From: Azotimanducus sp965220185
GTDB taxonomy: Bacteria; Pseudomonadota; Gammaproteobacteria; Pseudomonadales; Azotimanducaceae
DNA: 64,000 nt
Direction of reading: 5' to 3'
Assembly (NCBI GenBank): GCA_965220185.1
Contig: OZ244807.1
Coordinates: 744,001 to 808,000, forward strand
Part shown: positions 34,882 through 44,562 of the stretch, piece after piece
How the letters are laid out: every line of letters starts with the position of its first letter
Position numbering within the stretch: the first letter of the stretch is position 1
The notes under the pieces: model-generated
Told to the model about the DNA's origin: nothing
What the model saw: only the letters and a program-made list of their open reading frames with translations
The model's database searches: none
Translations under genes and position numbers: made by a program

Positions 34882-37347
34882 ATGAACTCACCACTTCATT
34901 TTTCTTGGCGCCTGTGTGCGTGTCTGCTTGCATTTCTTGTCGCGATTCCAATGCTGCCGGTGCCTGCCCTCGGGCAGCAGATCATTGAGGAAATCGTTGT
35001 CACAGCGCGCAAGCGCAGCGAGAATCTGCAAGACGTGCCAGCGGCCGTTGCGGCGTTCAACGCCGAGGAGCTCGAAGAACGCGGCATCGACAATATCGTC
35101 GAGATTGCGCGCTTGACACCGAACATCACAGTCAATGAAACAAGCGGGCTTATCGCTGGCGCATTGCAGATTTTCATTCGCGGCATCGGCAATGACCCCG
35201 GCTTTGACCAGGGCGTTGGACTCTATGTGGACGATGTTTATCTCAACCGCACATCAGGGGCGCTGCTCGATGTCTATGATATTGATCGCATCGAAGTCCT
35301 CAAAGGGCCGCAAGGCAACCTGTACGGTCGCAATACTATTGGCGGTGCCGTCAAATATGTGAGCGCCGAACCCGACGACGAGATGCGCGTGCGTTTCTCG
35401 GCGAAAGTCGGTGCCGATGATCTGCGCAAATTCAGAGCTGGCATTTCCGGCCCGCTCGCCGAAGGTTCAGTATGGGGTTCGCTTGCGGTCTCGCAGACCG
35501 GGCATGATGGCTATCAAACCAACCGCTTTGATGGCGGCGAATACGCGAGCCCCGATGTGCTGTCCGCGCGCGGCACCCTGGTCGCGCAGCTCTCCGAGCG
35601 TCTGCGCGTCAAACTCGTCGCGGACTTGATGCGAGATCGGTCTGACCCCTACATTCCGAATCGCGTGGCGGTGAATCTCAGCGGTGGTGCCGGGCTCGGC
35701 TCGTTCAACTCGCTGCTTTCCACCGCCAACAGGTTCGTCCCGGGTGCGGCCTTTCTCGCACCAGGGCAGTCGCTCGACACGAGCCTGCCAACAGATATCG
35801 ACAGCGTCAATACGGCGCATTTGGAAGATGGGTTCGACGAATACTTCCTCGACACCGACGGCCTGTCCTTGACCGCGACCTACGACTTCAGCGAAGCCTG
35901 GTCGCTCAAATCGGTGACGGGCGTTCGGCAGGTGGACCGCACAGCGCCCTTTGACTTTGATGGCAGCGACCAGGTGTTCATCAACACGCTACAGTTTTGG
36001 GAGTCAGACGACTTCTCTCAAGAACTGCAACTCAATTACACGGGCGACCGCCTGAACGCGGTGCTCGGCTACTACTATCTCGAAGGCGATTACAGCGTCA
36101 CTTCCTTTACCGAGCAGACGCCATTCCTGCGCCTTGTGACGAGCCATGACAAGACGATTTACGTCGATGAGCGGCCGCTTGAATCGACATCCTTCTACGC
36201 CAATGTGGACTGGGATATTACTGAGCGAATGCAGCTTTCATTGGGAGGGCGCATCACCACCGACAAGAAGTCGATCAGTCAGATAGCTGATGTTGAGCTG
36301 ACAAGCCATGTGGCGGCTTGCTTCAACGTCCCGGGGCTTGCCTGCAATCCGGCCGAACAAAGGTTCGTGCCGGTTGTGCTATCACCGACAGGCGCGAGAA
36401 TCGTACCCAACCTGCCATTCTTCCAGCTCTTCTTGCCTCATCGGAATCAGCTAGGCAGCGTCATCGCACCTGGCAGCGCGCCGACCACCATCACCTATCC
36501 GGAAAACAAGATAGGTGAAGACGAGTGGGATGAATTCACACCGAGCGCACGCCTGAGCTACCGCCTATCGGAGGACACGCTGATCTACGGCGGCTGGTCA
36601 ACCGGCTTCAAATCCGGCGGCTTCGATTTCTCAGGTAGCGTCTATCAAGCGCCCGCCTACGAGCCAGAGGCTGTCACGACCTATTCGATTGGCGCCAAGT
36701 CAACACTGCTTGACGGCACGCTGAGAGTGAACTTCGAAGCCTTCCTCAACATCTATGAAGACAAGCAGTTCACCGTCATCGTTCTTGACGGCGATCAAGG
36801 GCGGTTGATACAGCAAAACGACAATGTGGGCAAGGCCGAATCGAGCGGTGCTGAGATCGAGATCCTGTGGCTACCGCCCGTCGAAGGCTTGGCTATCAAC
36901 TTCAACCTCGGCATCCTCGACACCGAGATCGATGAGCTGATCGACGAAGTTTCGCCGGGTGTTCTTGGCAATGTCGCCGACCGCAACCGCCTCGGCTACG
37001 CACCAGAACTGACTGCGCAAGCGAGGGTTCAGTACACCATGCCAGTGAGCCGCTTCGGCGCGCTCACCTTCGGTCTTGATGCCGATTATCGAGACGAGAT
37101 GTACACTGACTCGCCGGTCGAGATCACCAACCCGTTCTTTGCGAGCGCCATGTCAAAAGCGCGAACGCTCACCAATGCGTTCGTGTCGTTCAACACGACT
37201 GATAATCGCTGGCGCGTGACCTTGGAAGGCAAGAACCTGTCGGACAAGCGAGTGCTTGAGAACACCTTCAACGTCAGCAACTTCATCTTGGGCGGCTACA
37301 ACCGTGGCCGCACTTGGGGACTGACGGTCGCGTATCAGATGCAGTAA
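34882..37347 (+). CDS. TonB-dependent receptor (array copy C)
   Basis: 821 aa. The start is the ATG at 34882, where a typical signal peptide (CLLAFLVAIPMLPVPALG) begins; an in-frame start at 34858 lies in leader sequence. Plug and barrel as in copies A and B (FIRGIGNDPGFDQGVGLYVDD, LKGPQGNLYGRNTIGG, C-terminal LTVAYQMQ). The closest changes from A and B are in the outer loops around residues 270-310 and 480-540, the expected sites of ligand specificity. Preceded by a 156 bp gap with a hairpin. Confidence 0.93.
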   Translation: MNSPLHFSWRLCACLLAFLVAIPMLPVPALGQQIIEEIVVTARKRSENLQDVPAAVAAFNAEELEERGIDNIVEIARLTPNITVNETSGLIAGALQIFIRGIGNDPGFDQGVGLYVDDVYLNRTSGALLDVYDIDRIEVLKGPQGNLYGRNTIGGAVKYVSAEPDDEMRVRFSAKVGADDLRKFRAGISGPLAEGSVWGSLAVSQTGHDGYQTNRFDGGEYASPDVLSARGTLVAQLSERLRVKLVADLMRDRSDPYIPNRVAVNLSGGAGLGSFNSLLSTANRFVPGAAFLAPGQSLDTSLPTDIDSVNTAHLEDGFDEYFLDTDGLSLTATYDFSEAWSLKSVTGVRQVDRTAPFDFDGSDQVFINTLQFWESDDFSQELQLNYTGDRLNAVLGYYYLEGDYSVTSFTEQTPFLRLVTSHDKTIYVDERPLESTSFYANVDWDITERMQLSLGGRITTDKKSISQIADVELTSHVAACFNVPGLACNPAEQRFVPVVLSPTGARIVPNLPFFQLFLPHRNQLGSVIAPGSAPTTITYPENKIGEDEWDEFTPSARLSYRLSEDTLIYGGWSTGFKSGGFDFSGSVYQAPAYEPEAVTTYSIGAKSTLLDGTLRVNFEAFLNIYEDKQFTVIVLDGDQGRLIQQNDNVGKAESSGAEIEILWLPPVEGLAINFNLGILDTEIDELIDEVSPGVLGNVADRNRLGYAPELTAQARVQYTMPVSRFGALTFGLDADYRDEMYTDSPVEITNPFFASAMSKARTLTNAFVSFNTTDNRWRVTLEGKNLSDKRVLENTFNVSNFILGGYNRGRTWGLTVAYQMQ

Positions 37348-37371
37348 CAGAGCGCCTTTCTTTGGCCGACT

Positions 37372-38649
37372 TCAAGAGAATCGTCGGCTGATCGCAGCTT
37401 GTCGCTCGCCGATGGTTCTCTTGCGCTCACTCGGGCTGACGAGATTCGTGTCTGTTGGTAGATGCTCGCGTAGCGTCTCTAACTTGATCAGCTTGGTTGA
37501 AACGGCCTCGGGGTAGGCCTCGCAGCGCGTCCAGCGCATGAACAGCGAGCCTTCGCGGTGCCCAGCGGTATCGAGCCAGTTCTGCACGCCAGGGTCTTCA
37601 AGACTGACCACATAGCGAACGAATCCATCGGCGTTGACTTGCGCAGTATGATGATTGAGGCTCGATTGATGGCTCGCGTAGTCAAGTGATTCCATCCACG
37701 GGTTGGCAAGCTGGATGTTCGTATAGACGCAATCCGGGACGGGCGCTTCGATGATGAGCGCCTCGCCTTCATCAAGCTTGAATGCGCCGCGCGAAGTCGC
37801 TTGAAAGGGATCCGCCATCGGCAGCTCTGGATCGCCCGGCTCTGGCAACGAGACTTCGTTTGGTTCGAGCTTGAGCTGAAAGTCAAGCCGGTAGACAAGC
37901 GTGAGCATTTCCCGCAAGCGTCGCACCTGGTGCGCAGCACGTTCAAGCATGTGCTTGACTGTTTGCGGCGCTACGCGCGGTGCGCCCGTGCCGAGCGTGG
38001 TGAGATTGAGCACCTCCCACACGCCGGTTTCTGTCTGCTGCCAATCTGACACCACCCGCCGCACCACAACGATGAAGGCATCCGGTGCCAGCGCGAGCCA
38101 ATTGCCGTCACTCGGCGCTTCGCTCAAGGTCAGCACAAAGTCGCCATTCTCATCCACGTCGAGGTCGTCCGAGGCAAGGCTTGAAATAGTCCGTATGTCG
38201 GCAACTGGCGTGAGTCCGAGCATACCGCTGTATACGTTGATGGTCACAAGGTCGAAGTTGGCGATGTTGCCTCGAAGTCTGTAGACGTGGTCGCCACGCA
38301 CGGGGAACGCCAGATAGAGGTTGTCGGGGTTGTCCCAGCCAATGCGCGCGACACTGTTTGGATAGCGCGTGAATTGTGGGTAGTCGGGGTCCCGATAATC
38401 CGTTTGACTCGCCAGAAAGGTGGCGAGAAAGCGGCCCATGTGTCGGTAGCCCTCGGCCGCGGACTGCTCGTCATCATTGAACGGTGCGTTCTCGACGAGA
38501 CCTCCCATCTCGCCAATTTCGGCGGCAAATTCGTTCCACGCCGTATTCATCGACATCTGCGCCTCGCTTTGCGGCTGATGCCAAAAGGCGAGGTAGAGCG
38601 CGACGGCGGCAGCAAGAATCGTCGCCAGGCCTATCGCGAGAATCTTCAT
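37372..38649 (-). CDS. DUF1214-like membrane-anchored protein
   Basis: 425 aa from the ATG at 38649. An N-terminal signal anchor (ILAIGLATILAAAVALYLAF) is followed by a large periplasmic region; the C-terminal part (TNIQLANPWMESLDYASHQ, SLNHHTAQVNADGFVRYVV, DPGVQNWLDTAGHREG) fits the DUF1214 pattern. Proteins of this kind often sit in catabolic clusters of steroid- or aromatic-degrading bacteria, function unproven. Last gene of the eight-gene operon, 4 bp after the SDR gene. Confidence 0.75.
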   Translation of the reverse strand: MKILAIGLATILAAAVALYLAFWHQPQSEAQMSMNTAWNEFAAEIGEMGGLVENAPFNDDEQSAAEGYRHMGRFLATFLASQTDYRDPDYPQFTRYPNSVARIGWDNPDNLYLAFPVRGDHVYRLRGNIANFDLVTINVYSGMLGLTPVADIRTISSLASDDLDVDENGDFVLTLSEAPSDGNWLALAPDAFIVVVRRVVSDWQQTETGVWEVLNLTTLGTGAPRVAPQTVKHMLERAAHQVRRLREMLTLVYRLDFQLKLEPNEVSLPEPGDPELPMADPFQATSRGAFKLDEGEALIIEAPVPDCVYTNIQLANPWMESLDYASHQSSLNHHTAQVNADGFVRYVVSLEDPGVQNWLDTAGHREGSLFMRWTRCEAYPEAVSTKLIKLETLREHLPTDTNLVSPSERKRTIGERQAAISRRFS

Positions 38650-38653
38650 GACT

Positions 38654-39418
38654 TCAAAAGGCGTCTGGTCGGAACATGGCGTCGTGGCCACCATCGACAA
38701 AGAGGATCGAGCCTGCGATTTGCGACGCCTTGTCGGAGAGCAGGAAGAGCGCCGCGTTTGCCTGGTCTTCCGGCTGCGCACCTCTACCTAGGGGAATGGA
38801 TTTGACGAACGCTTCCATCGATGGGCCGACGACCGGGTCCTTCATGCCTGCCTCGGTCATGGCGGTGTGCGTGAAGCCGGGCGCCAGCGCGTTGAGGCGC
38901 ACGCCCGCTTGCGCCGCCGATGTGCTGCGCTTGCGCATCCAGCGCCCGAGGGCAAGCTTGCCGCCTCCGTAGAGCTGAAATCCCATGAGCGACTCGGCCA
39001 ATTCGAGCGCCTTATCGCGGTCGTTGTCAAGGAGCGATTGCACGTAGCCTTCGTCGTGGCCTTGCATGGTCGCTGAGTTCGAGCACATGAGTACAACCCC
39101 CCCGCGTCTCGACTCCAGACTTGGCATGAGTCCTTCCACCATCTGCACGACGGCAAAGTAGTTCACCAGAGGAATGAGTTTCTTATTCGGATTCTCAACG
39201 CCGGCACCCGCGCACGGCACGAAGCCGTCGAGACCTTCAGGACAGCGTGCGCGAATGGCTTGAATCGCATCCTTAACTTCATCATCGCTCGATAGATCCG
39301 CGCAGATGTCTGCATCATGCAAATCCACGCTAATGACCGAATTCCCCTCGGTTGCAAGCGCCGACCTGATGGCACGGCCAATGCCGCTCGCGGCGCCTGT
39401 GACAACATACTGCCCCAT
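38654..39418 (-). CDS. Short-chain dehydrogenase/reductase
   Basis: 254 aa. Cofactor motif TGAASGIGRAIRSAL, acidic residue after beta-2 (SVDLHDADI) favouring NAD(H), the catalytic Tyr/Lys pair as YGGGKLALGRW, and FVDGGHDAMF near the end as in classical SDRs. It likely oxidises or reduces a hydroxyl/keto group in the pathway encoded by the operon. Gap to the preceding LLM gene is 12 bp. Confidence 0.9.
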   Translation of the reverse strand: MGQYVVTGAASGIGRAIRSALATEGNSVISVDLHDADICADLSSDDEVKDAIQAIRARCPEGLDGFVPCAGAGVENPNKKLIPLVNYFAVVQMVEGLMPSLESRRGGVVLMCSNSATMQGHDEGYVQSLLDNDRDKALELAESLMGFQLYGGGKLALGRWMRKRSTSAAQAGVRLNALAPGFTHTAMTEAGMKDPVVGPSMEAFVKSIPLGRGAQPEDQANAALFLLSDKASQIAGSILFVDGGHDAMFRPDAF

Positions 39419-39430
39419 GTGTGTATGCGC

Positions 39431-40291
39431 CTAGCGGATGCTCGGAATGATCTTGGCGTATGCATCGATCATCGGCATCACCGCTTCGGGCTTGTCCCAC
39501 AGGTCGATCGACACGCCGATCGTCGCTCGCTCGATGCCGAGGTCACGGTAGTATTTCAACTTGTCGAGATTTTGGGTGTCCATGATCTGCAGGTTGATCT
39601 CGACGCTCGCCGGATCGCGTCCTAAATCTTCCACCTGCTGCTTGAACTCGGTGATGGTCGCAGCGACATCGCCGAGCGCAATATCCACGGGAAACCAGCC
39701 GTCAGACCAAGCGGCGGCGTGCTTTCTGCCGAGCGGCCCGAAGGCACCGAGAAAGACCTTGGGGCCGCCCGATTGCACGGGTTTGGGGTCGCACCAGACA
39801 GGGTCGAAGTGAACATATTCTCCGTCGAAGCTCGCTTCCTCGTCGCGCCACAGGGCGCGCGTTGCCGCCACAGTCTCGCGCAGCACGGCGTAGCGCTTGT
39901 TGAAGGGATGCGGACAGGCGTTCTCAAAGGCCTCTCGGTTCCAGCCGACGCCAGCGCCGACGATCACGCGACCGTTCGAGAGGAGATCGAGCGTGGCGAT
40001 GGTTTTCGCTTGCGAGATGATCTCGCGCTCCATCATCAGCGCGATGCCAGTGCCGATCCGCAAGGTCTTGGTCGCATTGGCGGCGGTCATCAGGGAAAGA
40101 TAGGGATCCATCATCTGCCGGTAAGGCGACGGCAATTCGCCGCCGAGCGGATAGGGTGTCTTCTGGGACGTCGGGAAGTGGCTGTGTTCGCCGTACCAGA
40201 GCGACTCGAAACCGCGCTCTTCAAGTGCGCGCGCAAGCACCGCCGGATGCGGATCCGACGGGGTGTTCATGGAACTGAAGGCGAGATGCAT
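39431..40291 (-). CDS. LLM-class flavin-dependent oxidoreductase (F420-type subfamily)
   Basis: 286 aa TIM-barrel of the luciferase-like monooxygenase family. Blocks: SLWYGEHSHFPTS, RIGTGIALMMEREIISQAKTIATLDLLS and GVGWNREAF, all characteristic of the TIGR03619-type subgroup annotated as F420-dependent. Whether this organism makes F420 cannot be judged here; an FMN-dependent role is equally possible. Fifth-from-last gene position in the catabolic operon, between a Rieske oxygenase and an SDR. Confidence 0.88.
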   Translation of the reverse strand: MHLAFSSMNTPSDPHPAVLARALEERGFESLWYGEHSHFPTSQKTPYPLGGELPSPYRQMMDPYLSLMTAANATKTLRIGTGIALMMEREIISQAKTIATLDLLSNGRVIVGAGVGWNREAFENACPHPFNKRYAVLRETVAATRALWRDEEASFDGEYVHFDPVWCDPKPVQSGGPKVFLGAFGPLGRKHAAAWSDGWFPVDIALGDVAATITEFKQQVEDLGRDPASVEINLQIMDTQNLDKLKYYRDLGIERATIGVSIDLWDKPEAVMPMIDAYAKIIPSIR

Positions 40292-40312
40292 GAGGGCGCC
40301 ATTAATAACAGA

Positions 40313-41395
40313 TTAATAACGGCCGCGGTCAATCACGTCTTGCGGCGCGGGCTTCAGCCACGAGGTGTAGTAGGTGCCGTTGGCCTTGGCTTGCCGGTCT
40401 GTCAATTGATCGCGCGGATTGTAGAACTGCCGGTACCAGTCGCGCACCTTGTTGAAGGGCCCGTCGCTCTTGATCTGCATGATGTTGAACACCGGCGCTT
40501 TCGATTGCCAGACCTCGAAATCCTGCAAGAACGCGAGCCGGCTCGACTCCTGAAATTCGCGCGCTTGCGCGATGTCGTCTTCGGTCGCTTGCGGATGCTC
40601 GCTTTTGACTTGCAGGGCGTGCCAGACCTTGAGGCGGCCGTCGTCCACCGGCGTGTGCGTGATCAGCATAAGCGCATCGTAGAAGCCGGTGAGCCGCGAC
40701 AGGAGGATGCCCGGGCCAGTGTAGAAGGTGTCGGTCTCAAGCAAGGTGTTGTCGGCGGCGAGCGTTTTGTGACCGCCGCCTTGGCGTTGAATGACAATAT
40801 GGTCGCGAATCTCGTTCTCGAAATACGCGAGGGTGGAGCCGTGAATCGGTCCCAAATGCGGCGAATCCGCCATGTTGTCGAGCACTTCCTGCGGGTGGAC
40901 ATCGATCTCGCCCATCTGATCGATCATCCAGTTCACCCACGCCGGATGATTCCATTCAGGCATCTCAGGCAGCGGGAAGTTTGGCTCGTCATCTTCCGGG
41001 TCGTGCCACGCCCAGATGCAGCCGTAGCGCTCTTCGACGCGCCACGACTTGACGCAGGCGCGTGGCGGAATCGGCCCGTCGTGATAGGGGATGTCATCGC
41101 ATTTTCCGTCCGGCCCGTAACGCCAGCCGTGATACGGACAGCGCACCGAATCGCCTTCAATCTGCCCATCGAGCACAACATAGGATGTCGTATTGCGCGC
41201 GATGTTGGTGCCCATGTGCGGGCAGATGGCGTCGAGCAATACGAACTGACCGGACTCGCCGCGATAGAGCGCAAGTTCGCGGCCAAAGAAGCGAAGCGGC
41301 AGCACGTCATCGCCCACTTCCCCGGCATCGGCGACCATGAACCAGCCACGCGGGAAGGTGAACGGCCCTAGGTCGTACTCCGCCGTTTTTGCCAT
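40313..41395 (-). CDS. Rieske non-heme iron oxygenase, alpha subunit (type A)
   Basis: 360 aa. The Rieske 2Fe-2S site is C58-P-H60 and C86-P-Y-H89-G. The non-heme iron ligands lie in VLDNMADSPHLGPIHG (Asp and two His) around residues 170-185. The fold resembles 3-ketosteroid 9-alpha-hydroxylase (KshA) and related one-component oxygenases rather than ring-hydroxylating alpha subunits with a beta partner; no beta subunit gene is nearby. The electron-transfer partner is not in this cluster. Confidence 0.92.
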   Translation of the reverse strand: MAKTAEYDLGPFTFPRGWFMVADAGEVGDDVLPLRFFGRELALYRGESGQFVLLDAICPHMGTNIARNTTSYVVLDGQIEGDSVRCPYHGWRYGPDGKCDDIPYHDGPIPPRACVKSWRVEERYGCIWAWHDPEDDEPNFPLPEMPEWNHPAWVNWMIDQMGEIDVHPQEVLDNMADSPHLGPIHGSTLAYFENEIRDHIVIQRQGGGHKTLAADNTLLETDTFYTGPGILLSRLTGFYDALMLITHTPVDDGRLKVWHALQVKSEHPQATEDDIAQAREFQESSRLAFLQDFEVWQSKAPVFNIMQIKSDGPFNKVRDWYRQFYNPRDQLTDRQAKANGTYYTSWLKPAPQDVIDRGRY

Positions 41396-41422
41396 ATTGA
41401 TCGCTCTCGTGTTTCCAAGCTG

Positions 41423-42634
41423 TCAGGCCACAAAGTCGCTGCGAAGCGGCCCGATTTCCGCGGCCACCGTATCGATCGCCCTTTGATCGAATCCGTAGAA
41501 TTCAATCGCATTGCCGCCGAGCATAGCGGCGATTTCGTCTTCGGGCAAGCCTTTGAAGGTGCTGATCATCTGATCGGCTGTGAACGGCCAAGAGCCTTCG
41601 GGGTGCGGATAGTCGCTGCCCCACATCATTTGCTTGATGCCGATCTGATCGCGCATCTCGGCGTCGCTCCTCGGCATGCACGAGGCACCAATCGCGCAAT
41701 TGCGGCGAAAATACTCGACCGGCGACATCGACAGATGGCTGCGATAGTCACCGAGCTTGGCGCTGAACTGCGTGTCATAGTAATGATGATCGAGCATCCG
41801 AAGCATCGGCGGCAGGAGCCAGCCTTGACCAGTCTCGGTGATGCTGCACTTCAAGCGCGGAAAACGCTCGAACACGCCGCCCCAGAGCATGAAAATGAGC
41901 GGTCGATAGGTCCAGAAGAACACTTCCGAGACGTAGATGCCCATAGCGCCCGGATACTCGGACAAGTCGCTCATCGGAAAGTCCTCGCCGAAGACCTGCT
42001 CCATCGCGCCGGCGCCCGAATGCAGGCAGACAATCGTGCCAGTGTCTTCACAAGTTTCCCAGAAAGGATCGTAGCGCTTGTGGTGATAGCTCGGAAACTC
42101 GCCCGTGAACAGCGGAATCAAGAGACCGCCGACGCCGTTCTCCGCCGCCCAGCGAACTTCTCGAACAGCCTCGTCAGTGTCCCAGAGCAGCGGGCAGACG
42201 CCGACCCCGAAGTGGCGCGCCGGGTTTCTCGCGCACAGCTCTGAGAGCCAGCGGTTGTGCGCGCGCGCCCCTGCCCACTGCAGCTCCGGCATGATGTTCT
42301 TGGTCGGCAGCGACAGGCCAGCGCCGAACGGCGGCGCGTTTTGCTCGGTGATGCCATCGACAAAGATGATCTCCCCAGCGATGCCGTCGCCATTCAATAC
42401 GCTCAGTCGCTGCTCGTAGTCCCATGCGCCGGACAGCCGGTCCTCATTGCCAGCACGCCATTGATCGTTGATCTCTTTGATAAGAAAGGTCTCTTCGGCC
42501 TTGTCGGTCATCTGCTTTTGCATGGGCAGCGCCATGTCGAAGGCATCGCGGAGTTTCGGGTCCACATAGTCGCGGTAGGCGGCCGCTGGCAGCCCGGCGT
42601 GACAATCGGAGGAAATAACGGTAAAGCGGTCCAT
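41423..42634 (-). CDS. Amidohydrolase family protein (ACMSD-like)
   Basis: 403 aa TIM-barrel metal enzyme. ISSDCHAG at the N-terminus supplies the first metal ligands (D-x-H variant), IVCLHSGAGAM a later His and MMWGSDYPHPEG the conserved Asp. This subgroup (amidohydrolase_2) includes decarboxylases and hydrolases of aromatic and carboxylated intermediates. Between two Rieske oxygenase genes, it probably acts on a ring-cleaved or carboxylated product. Gaps to both neighbours are under 30 bp. Confidence 0.9.
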   Translation of the reverse strand: MDRFTVISSDCHAGLPAAAYRDYVDPKLRDAFDMALPMQKQMTDKAEETFLIKEINDQWRAGNEDRLSGAWDYEQRLSVLNGDGIAGEIIFVDGITEQNAPPFGAGLSLPTKNIMPELQWAGARAHNRWLSELCARNPARHFGVGVCPLLWDTDEAVREVRWAAENGVGGLLIPLFTGEFPSYHHKRYDPFWETCEDTGTIVCLHSGAGAMEQVFGEDFPMSDLSEYPGAMGIYVSEVFFWTYRPLIFMLWGGVFERFPRLKCSITETGQGWLLPPMLRMLDHHYYDTQFSAKLGDYRSHLSMSPVEYFRRNCAIGASCMPRSDAEMRDQIGIKQMMWGSDYPHPEGSWPFTADQMISTFKGLPEDEIAAMLGGNAIEFYGFDQRAIDTVAAEIGPLRSDFVA

Positions 42635-42651
42635 GATGTTCTCTATATTTT

Positions 42652-43650
42652 CTAGCTCGCAAGGCGTAACGGTACAGTATCTTGGCCGTCGTCATAAAAC
42701 TGCGAAAACCAGCGGCGGTACTTGGCGATGGGGCCGTCGCCATCGCAGAGTATTGGCGTATCGCGATAGGTCTTGTTCTCCCAGATCACCATGTCGTGCC
42801 CAACTTGGCGCACGACTTCAGCGATCATGCCGTTGGTCAGCATATCGAACGGCGATGCAAGTTGCTTGGGCTTGGTGAAGGCAAAGCGCAGCTTCATGCG
42901 CGATGCGGTGATGGGCGCCATCGTGCCCATCATCACGGTTTTGAACGCCCGGTCAAAGACTTGCGCGCTGACACCCGGCCCCCAGTTGCGGCTGATCAGA
43001 TACGCATCTTCGGTCTTCGACACATCGATATTGCCTTCGCCATCAATTTTCGGCGCCTTTGAGACCATTTCTGTCACGCGCTTGTAGCCGTCGAGTTTGA
43101 TCGTCGCATTCGGCATGTGCGCGGCGCTGTGGACATAGACGAAGTGCGCAATGTCCACGGCATTTTCGCCCATCTCCTGAATGGGCGAGTTGACTTCCCA
43201 TTCGTAGGTTTCAAGCTCGCTCCAATTCGGGTCAGAAAACTCAGGGATGTCTTCGAGATCAAAGCTTGGCGCGATACGCCGTGGGTGATACCACGCGAAA
43301 ATCATCTGATTGCGCTCCTGCACCGGATAGCTGTGCAGGCAGGGGCGCGTGCGCGCCTTCGGCGGAATGGCCTTGGCATACGGAATGTGCTTGACGATGC
43401 CATCGCCGCCGAGTTCCCATGCGTGGAACGGACACGCAATGTGTTCGCCGACGACCTCGCCGCCGTGCCCGAGGTGCGCGCCAAGATGCGGACAGAAGGC
43501 CTCCAAGAGTTTCGCCTCGCCGCTTTCGGTGCGAAACAGCACTAGATGCTCGTCGAACAGAAAAGTAGGTTTCACGTCGCCGACTTCGAGATCTTTGCTG
43601 TAGGCGACTGGAAACCAGCCGAATGGGATGGGTAGATTGACATCGTGCAT
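42652..43650 (-). CDS. Rieske non-heme iron oxygenase (KshA-like)
   Basis: 332 aa. Rieske cluster residues are C53-P-H55 and C73-P-F-H76. The mononuclear iron site is expected in ENAVDIAHFVYVHSAAHM, the N-x-x-D-x-x-H-x(4)-H pattern of KshA-type enzymes. It differs strongly from the other Rieske protein of the operon, so the two probably hydroxylate different positions or intermediates. Start at 43650 with ribosome site (gagaga-like) upstream. Confidence 0.92.
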   Translation of the reverse strand: MHDVNLPIPFGWFPVAYSKDLEVGDVKPTFLFDEHLVLFRTESGEAKLLEAFCPHLGAHLGHGGEVVGEHIACPFHAWELGGDGIVKHIPYAKAIPPKARTRPCLHSYPVQERNQMIFAWYHPRRIAPSFDLEDIPEFSDPNWSELETYEWEVNSPIQEMGENAVDIAHFVYVHSAAHMPNATIKLDGYKRVTEMVSKAPKIDGEGNIDVSKTEDAYLISRNWGPGVSAQVFDRAFKTVMMGTMAPITASRMKLRFAFTKPKQLASPFDMLTNGMIAEVVRQVGHDMVIWENKTYRDTPILCDGDGPIAKYRRWFSQFYDDGQDTVPLRLAS

Positions 43651-43671
43651 GGCAGTCTCTCCTCGTGTTGA

Positions 43672-44550
43672 TTACCCGAGTGTGGGGATCGGGAACTCGC
43701 TCTGGTTCAAAATCGAATCAAACCGCGCTTTGATCTTCTCTTTCGTGTCAGGGTTCATCGGCGCGATCCAGAATTTATCGTTTCGCAGGCCGTCAAGCGC
43801 ACTTTGCGCGACCTCGTCGGGATGCGTCAGGCGCAGTTCATGGCCCATGAATTCCATGATCTTGCGCAGGTCTTCGGCGGTGCGAATGCCTGTGTCAGGT
43901 GCACCTTCAGGCTTCTCGAACTCATCGGGGCGCACGCGATCGGAATCGAAGATACCGGTATCGACGATGTGCGGACCGGGAAAGAGCAGGTGGACTTTGA
44001 CTGGGCTTTGCTGCGTGCGCGTCTGAATGTGCAGCGCTTCGGTCACCGTTGCGACCGCTGCTTTAGTCGCAGAGTAAATCGGCTGTTCGGGATAGACAAT
44101 GAAGGCACCGTTGCCAGAACTCGTAGTGACGAAATGCGCTTCCTCGCCTTGCGCGGTGAGCCGCGGCATGAAGGCGTTGATGGTGTTGAGCGGTCCCCAG
44201 AAGTTGACGCCGAAAGTCCATTGCCAGTCACTCGGCGAGTAATCCCAGAGATTGCCAGCTTCGCCCGCTGAAACGCCGGCGTTGGCGAACACCAGATGCG
44301 CGCCGCCGAATTCATCGAATGCCCTTGATGCGAGCGCTTCGACGCTTTCTGGCTTAGACACATCGCAATACTGCGTGTCGCCATCGATGAGCTTGTCGTT
44401 GAAGTCGGCCTGAATACGCTTTAATCCCTTCTTATCGACATCCGCAACCAATACGCGAGCGCCTTCGGCGCCGAGCGCGAAGGCAAGCGAGCGACCGACG
44501 CCGCTTGCGCCGCCGGTGATGACTGCAAGTTTGTCTAAGAAGTCCTGCAT
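43672..44550 (-). CDS. Short-chain dehydrogenase/reductase
   Basis: 292 aa. Cofactor motif VITGGASGVGRSLAFAL, LVFANAGVSAG (NNAG variant), catalytic YSATKAAV, and the acidic ADVDKKGL for NAD preference. It is longer than the operon's other SDR, with an extended C-terminal region (residues 215-292) containing a substrate-lid segment. Second gene of the operon, 12 bp after the acetoacetate-decarboxylase-like gene. Confidence 0.92.
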   Translation of the reverse strand: MQDFLDKLAVITGGASGVGRSLAFALGAEGARVLVADVDKKGLKRIQADFNDKLIDGDTQYCDVSKPESVEALASRAFDEFGGAHLVFANAGVSAGEAGNLWDYSPSDWQWTFGVNFWGPLNTINAFMPRLTAQGEEAHFVTTSSGNGAFIVYPEQPIYSATKAAVATVTEALHIQTRTQQSPVKVHLLFPGPHIVDTGIFDSDRVRPDEFEKPEGAPDTGIRTAEDLRKIMEFMGHELRLTHPDEVAQSALDGLRNDKFWIAPMNPDTKEKIKARFDSILNQSEFPIPTLG

Positions 44551-44562
44551 GTCTTGTATCTC

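Noticed and set aside
37345..37400. GCCGAC...GTCGGC hairpin at the end of the receptor array, considered as a terminator
   Set aside because: No T-tract follows in either direction, and it overlaps the last codons of the DUF1214-like gene.
39719..41371. 550 aa plus-strand frame
   Set aside because: Antisense of the LLM oxidoreductase and Rieske genes; both have full motifs and tight operon spacing on the minus strand.
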